A DNA stretch of 64,000 nt from contig NC_052355.1 in assembly GCF_009727055.1 (NCBI RefSeq), forward strand, positions 2,043,389-2,107,388, read 5' to 3'. Position numbers and translations under genes: made by a program. The notes beneath the pieces were generated by a model. That model did no database searches, was not told where the DNA came from, and saw only the letters and a program-made list of their open reading frames with translations. Below are positions 56,303 through 64,000 of this stretch, in pieces. Within the stretch, counting starts at the first letter, position 1, and every line of letters starts with the position of its first letter. Origin of the DNA: Benincasa hispida. Taxonomy: Eukaryota > Streptophyta > Magnoliopsida > Cucurbitales > Cucurbitaceae.

Positions 56303-57606
56303 TGTTCACACGAGATTTCAAGAGAAATTTATTTCGTGGAACTTGAACTTTGTATTTGTATTAATTTTATGGAAAGTGAGTACAATCTCTAATACAAGTA
56401 TTTTGATGCTTTCAAAATAAACTATACTTTAGCTAGTTGATCTTCTTGAACGATCGGCCTTTGGGCTTGTTGATCTTTTTGGGTGATCGCCTTTGGGCTT
56501 GTTGATCTTCTTGGGTGATCGGATTTTGGGCTTATGCTTTTTGGGTGATGATTTTGGGCTTATTGATCTTCTTGGGTGATCGGCTTTGGGCTTGTTGATC
56601 TTCTTTTCTGGATGTGTCGCTTTAGGCTTGTTGTTTTCTTGGGGATGGTCTTTGGACTTGTTGATATTCTTGGATGATCGACCTTAGGCTGTTGACTCTT
56701 GATGATCGGCTTGGGCTTGTTGATCTTCTGGGTGATCGGCTTTAAGGCTTGTGATCTTCTTGGATGATCGGCCTTAGGGCTTGTTGATCTTCTTGGATGA
56801 TCGACCTTTAGGGCTTGTTGATCTTCTTGGAGGATTAGTGTTGCACGAGGCTTCCAGAAAAACGTGTTTCGTGGAGTTGAACTTGAGTTGGTATTGATGT
56901 TGGAGTTGATTTGATGTGATGTGGTTCGATCTCTAATATTTGATCCTCTGATTCTCTCTCAGTTGGGTGAATATGCTTGACTTGGAGAAGGAAAGCATCG
57001 AACGTCCTTGAAGTAGAAAGTCTTAGAAGAGTATTTGTGTCTTCAAATGTCTTCTGCCTTATAGGGGTGCACTTCAGGAGTCTTGGAAAGCTTGAAGTAA
57101 AAGTCTTGAAAGAGTATTTGTGTCTTCAAAGGTCTTCTGCCTTATAGGAGTGCAGCTTCAGGAGTCTTGAAGTCCTCTTCAGGAGTCTTGGAAGTCCTCT
57201 GCTTGTTAGTGAACTATGTCTGGGTCTTCTGAGTGTAGAAAATGCAGCCCCCCCTTATAAATGAAGAGAATTTCTCTATTTATAGAGTTCTCAGGTGGGT
57301 TCGTGGGCTTGGTTGGTCCATGGGCCTGACCCTTTGCCCAATTAGTTGGTTTTGGGCCTGATCTGGAATTTGGGTCCAATTCAACTTTTTTTTTTTTTGT
57401 AGTTTGGACTTTAAGCCCAATAGTAATATCAAATTGGACCGATTTAATCTCATCTGATTCATGACGTTATCGAAACTTGTCTTCAATTCAATTCGGGACA
57501 TTTGTCAACTTCTAATTGGATCCAAATCAATGATTTAGAATTCATCGTTAGTTTAGCAAATGACTTGGTGACTTGTGATTGGTCCAAAATTTCTCATTCA
57601 ACAACA
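56303..57606 (-). repeat. Gypsy 5' LTR
   Basis: Plus strand starts TGTTCACACGAG. It contains 31-bp 'gggcttgttgatcttcttgg' repeats (56430-56840), two 83-bp 'gaagtcttggaag' units (57011-57190), and a TATA box read on the minus strand (tatttata, 57277-57284). The outer end is uncertain: 57596 (tctca) or 57606 (aacaca). Confidence 0.8.
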
Positions 57607-58027
57607 CACATCCTTCAAAAATTCAAAAAACTAAAAATATATATTAATATTTTTTTTAAGGAAAACTATAGTTATAAATATTATATTCTTATTATTTTTC
57701 AGAATAAATAATGTTAAGAAAATGAAAAGTTTAATACATATTATATATGCAGGCCATTATTAATTTGGAAAAAACAAATAAAAGGGGAAAAAATGGGTGC
57801 AAATGTGCATTGAAGTTCCCACCCATATGCATATGCTATTAATTTTTTCAGAAAATAATAAAAGAACTGGTTGGTTCTTATCTACACTCTGGTTTATTTG
57901 AAGCCTTTTTTGGACTATGATACTCAAATTTAATTTTTGAAAAGATGCTTTCTGAGTATTTTATGCAATTACTTGTCAATGGTTGTATTTATAATATATA
58001 TATATATATATTATATTTGTTAAATTN
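57607..58027. other. AT-rich spacer between gypsy parts
   Basis: Unique AT-rich sequence with a (ta)n run near 58000. No gene seen. Ends at an N gap. Confidence 0.6.
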
Positions 58028-58051
58028 NNNNNNNNNNNNNNNNNNNNNNNN
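58028..58051. other. Assembly gap (24 N)
   Basis: Run of N between AT-rich spacer and the middle of a gypsy LTR repeat array. The LTR starts abruptly in a repeat unit, so sequence order across the gap is unproven. Confidence 0.97.
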
Positions 58052-59485
58052 CTTGTTGATCTTCTTGGATAATCGATCTTAGGCTTGTTGATCTTCTTGA
58101 AGATCGGTCTTCGGACTTGTTGATATTCTTGGATGATCGGCCTTAGGGCTTGTTGATCTTCTTGATGATCGGCCTTTGGGCTTGTTGATCTTCTTGGATG
58201 ATCGCCTTTAGGGCTTGTTGATCTTCTTGGAGGATTAGTGTTTGCACGAGACTTCCGGAGAAACGTGTTTCGTGGAGTTGAACTTGAGTTGGTGTTGATG
58301 TTGGAGTTGATTTGATGCGATGGGTTCGATCTCTAATATTTGATCCTCTGATTCTCTCTTAGTTGGGTTAATATGCTTAACTTGGAGAAGGAAAGCATCG
58401 AACGTCCTTGAAGTAGAAGTCTTGGAAGCTTGGAGTAGAAGTCTTGGAAGAGTATTTGTGTCTTCAAAGGTCTTCTACCTTATAGGGGTGCAACTTCAAG
58501 AGTCTTGGAAGCTTGAAATAGAAGTCTTGAAAGAGTATTTGTGTCTTCAAAGGTCTTCTGCCTTACAGGAATGCAGCTTCAGAAGTCTTAAAAGCTTGAA
58601 GTAGAAGTCTTGGAATAGTATTTGTGTCTTCAAATGTCTTCTGCCTTATAGGAGTGCAGCTTCAGGAGTCTTGGAAGCTTGAAGTAGAAGTTTTGGAAAG
58701 TATTTGTATCTTCAAAGGTCTTCTGCCTTATAGGAGTGCAGCTTCAGGAGTCTTGGAAGCTTGAAGTAGAAGTCTTGGAAGAGTATTTGTGTCTTCAAAG
58801 GTCTTCTGCCTTATAGGAGTGCAGCTTCAAGAGTCTTGGAAGCTTGAAGTAGAAGTCTTGGAAGAGTATTTGTGTCTTCAAAGATCTTCTCCTTATAGGA
58901 GTGCAGCTTCAGGAGTCTTGGAAGCTTGAAGTAGAAGTCTTGGAAGAGTATTTGCGTCTTCAAAGGTCTTCTGCCTTGTAGGAGTGCAGCTTCAGGAGTC
59001 TTGGAAATTTGAAGTAGAAGTCTTGGAAGAATTTTGTGTCTTCAAAGGTCTTCTACCTTATAGGAGTGCAGCTTCAGGAGTCTTGGGAGTCCTCTGCTTG
59101 TTAGTGAACTCTCTCTAGGTCTTCTGAGTGTAGAAAATGCTGCCCCCCTACAAATGAAGAGAATTTCTCTATTTATAGAGTTTCAGGTGGGTTCGTGGGC
59201 TTGGTTGTCCATGGGCCCAATTAGTTGATTTTGGGCCTGATCTAGAATTTGGGTCCAATTCAACTTTTTTTTTGTAGTTTGGACTTTAAGCCCAAATAGT
59301 AATATCAAATTGGACTATTTAATCTTGTCTGATTCATCCGCGTGACGTCATCGAAACTTGTCTTCAATTCAATTCGGGACATGTGTCAACTTCTAATTAG
59401 ACCCAAAGTTAATGATTTAAAAAATCGTTGTTAATTTAGCAAACGACGTGATGACTTGTGATTGGTCCAAAATTTCTTAATCTCA
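58052..59485 (-). repeat. Gypsy LTR, end missing at the gap
   Basis: Colinear with 56700-57596: 31-bp repeats (58052-58235), 'gcacgagacttccggag', eight 83-bp repeats (58428-59090), a TATA box (minus; tatttata at 59170-59177) and 'gtccaaaatttcttaatctca' at the outer end. It is longer than the other LTR because of six extra 83-bp units. Confidence 0.8.
58428..59090. repeat. Eight 83-bp tandem repeats
   Basis: Unit 'gcttgaagtagaagtcttgg ... ttctgccttataggagtgca'; starts at 58428, 58511, 58594, 58677, 58759, 58842, 58924 and 59007 (period 82-83). The last unit is diverged. Only two units exist in the other LTR (57011-57190). Confidence 0.9.
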
Positions 59486-59499
59486 TCGACCCGTCTTTG

Positions 59500-59925
59500 G
59501 TGCGCTCGTGTATCCTGATCGTCATGGGAGGGGCCCCAAAAAGGCTTGCAACTCTCCCATTCGATCACCCTAGGTGGATCCCGAAAAGGTCTACTTTGTA
59601 GCACCGTTCGTACATCCTGATCGTCATGGGAGGGGCCCTGCAAAGGCTTACAACTCTCCCATTCGATCACCCTAGGGAGGATCTCAGAAAAGTCTATCTT
59701 GTAATGCCGATCGTGTATCCTGATTGTCATGGGAGGGGCCCCACAAAGGCTTACAACTTTCCCATTCGATCACCCTCGAGAGGATCTTGGAAAGGTCTAC
59801 CTTGTAGCGCCACTCGTGTATCCTAATCGTCATGGGAAGGGGCCCTGAAAAGGCACACAACTCTCCCATTCGATCACCCTAGGGAGGATCCTCGAAAGGT
59901 TTGCCTTGTTATGTTACTCCTTGAT
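59500..59925. repeat. Four ~103-bp tandem repeats
   Basis: Landmark 'atcctgatcgtcatgggag' at 59512, 59614, 59717 and 59820, each followed by 'gcttacaactctcccattcg'. Non-coding; frames such as 59431-59730 minus follow the repeat. Confidence 0.85.
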
Positions 59926-60149
59926 CAAAATTTGAAGATAAGGGAAATATGCCATTGAGTATTTAAAGATGAGGCGGATATGCCATCAAACCTTGAAGAT
60001 GAGAAGAAATGTGCCATCAAGATTTTAAACAGAGTCAGGTTGGCTAGAGTCGATCTCGCGTACAAGGCGAAGCCAGACGGACCAGAGTTTTCCTCACATA
60101 TAAGGTGAAGCCGGATGGACTAAAGTCATCCTCGCATATGAGGTAGAGC

Positions 60150-60700
60150 TAGACAAACCAAACTTGATCTCGCATATGAGGTGGAACCACACTCACATTT
60201 TTTGAGGTGAAGCGAAGCTACACAAATTTTAGAGAAGAGGTGAAATTGTACCAAATTTTGGAGAGAAACGAAACCGCACCACAACTTTGAAGATGGAGTG
60301 AAGTCTGTCATCAATTTGGAAATGAATGTGAAACCGTGTCATCAGTTTGGAGATGAAACGAAGCCACACCATGACTTTGGAGATGAAGCGAAGTCGCGCC
60401 AACATTTTGGAGAGGAAACGAAACCGCACCACGACTTTGGAGATAAGCGAAACTACGTCATGATTTTGTAGACCGAGTCATTGAGATGGAGCCGAGCCAT
60501 GCACACCACCTTAAACTTGAAGATGAGAAGCATCGATGGACCTTCGCATTTGAGTTTGACAAAGCATCGGCAAATCCTCTGCATTTGAGTTTGATGAAGC
60601 ATCGATGAATCTTCACATTGAGCTCGACTTCGCAACTTTGAGCGCGAGATGGAGCATCGATGAAGCCTCTAAACTTGAAGATGGAGGAGCGTATAAGTTT
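60150..60700. repeat. Short tandem repeats (~42-bp) in gypsy internal region
   Basis: 'ttggagatgaagcgaaaccgcacc' units from 60190 to 60480, then 'gaagcatcgatgaatcttcgc' units to 60680. The minus-strand frames here owe their length to the repeats. Confidence 0.7.
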
Positions 60701-60889
60701 ACTTTTAAAGAGGAAGCGAGCGCATTCCACGTGTGTGCCTTTTATTTACTGTGTTGGCTCCTTACGAAGGATGGACATCTTCAACCCATTGTGTTGCCCC
60801 CAATAGGATGAACATCTTCAATTTGAAGTGTCATTCTTTGACGGGATAATCAACATCAATCTTGTAGTATTATACTTAGGTGGTTGTAA

Positions 60890-61200
60890 TACCTCTTCTG
60901 ATGACTAAACTTAAATTTCTTTAAGTTTCTTTCGTACCTTTAAAGAAAGAGATCGAATCATGATGTAGTTCAAGTTTTTTTTTAACTGGACTGAACTTGA
61001 AGTTTCTTTCAAGCTGCTTTATATACCTTCTTAATGATAGGGATCAAGTCATAACATAGTTCGAAGAGAATTTTTTTTTTCTTTTATACGGCGACTGAAC
61101 TTATATTTTTTTAAGTGCCTACGTACCCTTTATAATGAAAGGGATCAAGTCGTAATGTAGTTCATACAAATTTTTTTTTTTTGGGCCGTTCACATTTTAA
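60890..61200. repeat. Three to four ~100-bp repeats
   Basis: 'ctgaacttgaagtttcttt ... taatgatagggatcaagtc ... tagttc' repeated at about 60905, 60990, 61085 and 61145. Confidence 0.65.
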
Positions 61201-61259
61201 GCTCATGCGGCTTAGGAGCATCATGCAGTTTAGGCTCTTGCCGATGAGGAGCTTCTTCA

Positions 61260-62765
61260 TTTAAACATCAAAAGCTCTTATTTCATCATGGTTTTGATTA
61301 TCCTCTTCATTTGTAGGATTCATCAATATGATGAGCTTTGGCTTCACTATAAAGAAACCTTCTATACTTATGTCAACAGAAAATTTCCTCTTCATGCGTG
61401 AAAGGACCACGACTGTGAATCTTTTCGTCGTTGTTTTCTTCATGGAATGACATTGGCTTCAAGATTTTCATCCTTCCTTTAAGTTGATCGTTTTATTGTC
61501 TGAGACAATCAAAAGCAGATGCTAGAGGTTGATCTTTCTTTGATGGATATACTTAGACCTTTTGAAGGCTAAAGTTCGAGCAGAAGTAGTCGTTAGACAT
61601 TGGTCTTCTTCTCCTACCGTGGCTATACTCAAATCTTTGAAAAACTGAAGATCGAGCACTTGAAGTCTTAATACGATCGAAGACAGAATTTCTTTTGCTT
61701 CATTTCTTCTGAGTCTTTTGACTTCTTCAGCAGTCACATGATTGTTGTTGACTTCCACTATACGACAGTGTGACATGCAAATAACTTCTAATACTTTCTC
61801 TGGATGATTATTGAGAGAAAGCTTCTTGGGAGAAATTCTGCCGAAGTTGCCGGCCGTCGGAATTGAGGGAAGTCTTTGTCTTCTTTCTTAGCAGGCTTAG
61901 GCTTCCGTGTCATCTTTTTTGCCTTTCTTTTTATGAGTCTTGTTTCTTCTTCTATAGCTTCGATAGGAACGCGACTACTCTTTTGGCTGGAGTTTGGTTG
62001 TCTTCTCTTTCGATGAGTCACTATTATCCACCCTTTGTTGTCATCTTCAAAAAGCTCATCTTTCTTTTCAGAATTTGCTGTTTGAATTTCTTGTTGGAAC
62101 CGAACAACTATAGGCTCGAATTCTCCAAACTGGATCGAACTTTTTCTTGAGCATGGGACACAGACAGTATTGGAACATTTGAAGTCACCGCTACTGTAGT
62201 ATGATTTGTCTGAGCTACTTCATCCAAATCTAGCTCAATCTTCTTTTCACGAGCTAACTTCATAATTCGTTCCTCTAGCACGAAGCATCTTTCAACTAGG
62301 TGACTAATGACTCGATGATACTTGCAGTAGTTAGGATCATCTATTTTTCCTTCTTGCTCCGGTCGCTTGCATTCCGGTAGCTGAATAAGTTGCTTCTTTA
62401 GTAGTTGCTCCAACATATCTACCACATCAGAGTCAGGGAATGGATAAACCTTCTCTTTGTCATTCTTTAAGAGTTGGACGACGCTTCTCGCCCTCATTGT
62501 GCCTTCTTTCAATTTTGTTTGTTTTCCTTTAGAGGAAAATTTCAGCGGGGTCACATGAACGACCATAGATTCTTTTGTGGCACTACCCACGATCTTTTCA
62601 GTGCCTTTGGCATCATTTTTTTTCTCCCTTGACGAGACTAGGAAATCTTTAGTTCCCTATTGGCAATGCTCAACTCCATATCATGAGCGCGTGTTGCTAG
62701 CTCCTTAAACGTACGAGATTTTATCCCTTGTAGGATGTAGAGAAGTTCTCACCCTGCGTGCAAAA
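61260..62765 (-). pseudogene. gag: Gypsy gag, C-terminal part and linker
   Basis: Begins with the 'ILQGIKSRTFKELATRAHDM' block (62765-62660), which overlaps the end of the N-part at 55187. After a break the frame at 62590-62108 reads KEKVYPFPDSDVVDMLEQLL, QLIQLPECKRPEQEGKIDDP and the knuckle-like CKYHRVISHLVERC (CX2HX4HX4C), then a Lys/Glu-rich block. Frames at 62021-61788 and 61776-61522 continue with RKRRQPNSSQK and SHCRIVEV-type linker. It ends around 61260. In relatives this linker leads to protease and RT; here repeats follow. Several stops and frameshifts. Confidence 0.8.
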
Positions 62766-64000
62766 TTTTATTTATTTATTACTTTTTTAAAGATTATAAA
62801 ATTTTATACTTCAAGGTGATGGTGGAGAAAACAAGTGGGTTAAAAAATAATGATTAAAACATTAAATATATGTAAATTTGAAGATAATTTCTTATATTTT
62901 TTAATTTATCTATCTTTTTTACCAAGCATCTGATTCCAAATACTTTTGCGGAGATTAAAAAAAAAAAACTGTATATATAAAATAGAAAATTTTAATTTCT
63001 TTGATTGAAACTAATAGAGATGAATATAAGTTTATTGGTGTCTATCAATGATAGAAACTAATAGAAGTCTATTATTGATATTATGTGATAAACGTTGACA
63101 AAAGTCTATGAATATCTATCAGTATTTTTTCTTTTTTTACTGTTTATGTAAATAGTTTTATATTTTTCTTTCTGTGAAAATTTCTCTATTATTGTACTAT
63201 TTAAAATTTTTTTTCTTATAAAAAGTATTTTCTCTTACTTTTGAAATTCAAAAGACGTTTTATTTCCTAACGATAAAATGATAAGATAAAGAGTTGATTG
63301 ACTATAGAATTTTATTATATTCATAAATATTTTGATTCATTTTCCTCTATTTAAAAATAGTCATTTCTTTGTAAAATATGTCATATATTTAAAATTTAGC
63401 AAAAAAAAAATTCAAATATTTCTCTTTTTTTTTCGTATCAAATTTTCAAGTGCACACCATTCAACTTTGTCGCAGTTTTATGAGATAAATTAAAAAAAAA
63501 TCCTTTTTTTTTTTCAAAAGCTCCCTGCATGGAAGATAATGAAAAAGAATTTCCAATAATTACTTAAAAAAAATTCTCCAGTAAAAATTAAATACTAACA
63601 ATCCCCAACAAAGCAATAAGCCAATAATATTATAATCTCAAAATTTTTTTGTTGGGCTAATGGAGTGGTAATTCCAAAAACAAAATACTACTACAACAAC
63701 AATAATATTAATATTATTTAAAAATAATAATAATATTAATATTACTTATATTATTTACAAAAATAGGTAAATTTATTAATTAAAAATTTAAAAAGAAAAA
63801 ATTGGCATAGAGAAAAAAAGCATATAAATCATTAATGATTTACTAAGAAAAAAAAAAGAAGTATAAAGGATTATTTTTAAATATAGAAAAATAACCCAAC
63901 TTATTTATAATTATAATAAAATATCATTGTTTTTTCGTGATACTGATACACATCTATTATCAAGCATCTATCACTAATAGACAATGACATTTTGCAATGT
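62766..64000. other. AT-rich spacer with fold-back repeats
   Basis: No gene seen. A fold-back repeat in reverse lies at about 63000-63365 ('tctatcaatgatagaaacta' core, 'aaatattttgattcattttcctctatttaaa' arm) and another starts at about 63860 ('aaatatagaaaaataaccc') and runs off the window. AAT-rich microsatellite-like sequence occurs at 63690-63760. Confidence 0.6.

Larger units (their letters stand above)
54940..57606 (-). mobile_element. Gag-only gypsy element, part 1 (5' LTR, primer site, gag N-part, LTR tail)
   Basis: On the minus strand: LTR (about 57606 to 56303), primer site, gag start at 56238, gag to about 55187, then a jump into the last 246 bases of an LTR (55185 to 54940). The LTR tail repeats 56303-56540, including 'tgttcacacgagatttcaag'. 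On its own this would be an element with a large internal deletion; together with 58052-62765 it looks like one element cut in two (see findings). Weak duplication: cacac before 54940, cacat after 57606. Confidence 0.75.
58052..62765 (-). mobile_element. Gag-only gypsy element, part 2 (gag C-part, internal repeats, 3' LTR)
   Basis: On the minus strand: gag C-part (62765 to about 61260), a non-coding internal region with several tandem repeats (61250 to 59486), then an LTR (59485 to 58052) that stops at the N gap without its end. No protease, RT, RNase H or integrase. The right edge (62765/62766) is an abrupt change from gag to AT-rich spacer, with no LTR. Confidence 0.75.

Noticed and set aside
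57980..58020. (TA)n run as a replication origin or attachment site
   Set aside because: Simple repeat in AT-rich spacer beside an N gap; nothing else supports it.
58428..59090. CRISPR-like array
   Set aside because: Units are tandem 83-bp repeats with no unique spacers, in a plant LTR.

Overview
This window is nuclear plant DNA, almost certainly a repeat-dense pericentromeric or heterochromatic block. I found no host gene that I can support, and no tRNA, rRNA or CRISPR. The families present (Ty1/copia elements with tRNA-Met primer sites, Athila-like Ty3/gypsy elements with a CX2CX3HX4C gag knuckle and a plant 'putative transposon protein' ORF, and a gag-only gypsy family), the AT-rich spacers and the tenfold-nested layout fit a dicot. 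The gag and pol wording resembles elements I know from cucurbits (melon and relatives); that assignment is recognition, not proof.

Layout. 1-1412: end of an Athila-like LTR (minus), inserted in the leader of a copia element (Copia-1, 1413-2795 and 4899-5624) that also holds a truncated minus-strand gypsy element (2796-4898). 5625-12570: Copia-2, with 5' LTR, primer site, long leader, broken gag-pol and truncated 3' LTR. 12571-15478: two copia LTRs of a second type joined head to head. 15479-39014 plus 50638-50760: an array of the form LTR-internal-LTR-internal-LTR (Copia-3 and Copia-5). Copia-5 carries Copia-4 (21940-28176), a solo LTR (30479-32587) and a small Athila-like LTR insertion (33207-35166), each with a visible target-site duplication. 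39015-50632: an 11.6 kb Athila-like element with both LTRs and a perfect ACTAT duplication; it has gag and a second ORF but no protease, RT or integrase, and its 5' LTR holds a nested solo LTR. 50761-51570: end of an RE1-like copia. 51571-54939: AT-rich spacer with small fold-back repeats. 54940-62765: a minus-strand gypsy element with gag but no pol, whose pieces appear out of order. 62766-64000: AT-rich spacer with the same fold-back repeats.

Nothing here works as a living gene set. Every coding region is broken by stops, frameshifts or deletions, and any mobilisation would need enzymes from other copies. The insertions can be ordered in time by nesting. The sequence also carries clear assembly scars: a Tn5 mosaic-end junction inside the Athila-like element, three N runs (one a single N between perfect 49-bp repeats), and a probable misplaced contig at 58052-62765. 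I saw no convincing new biological system; the best biological leads are the pol-less Athila-like element with its own promoter-like segment, the tandem primer-site tail at 33207-33377, and palindrome arrays shared by unrelated elements.
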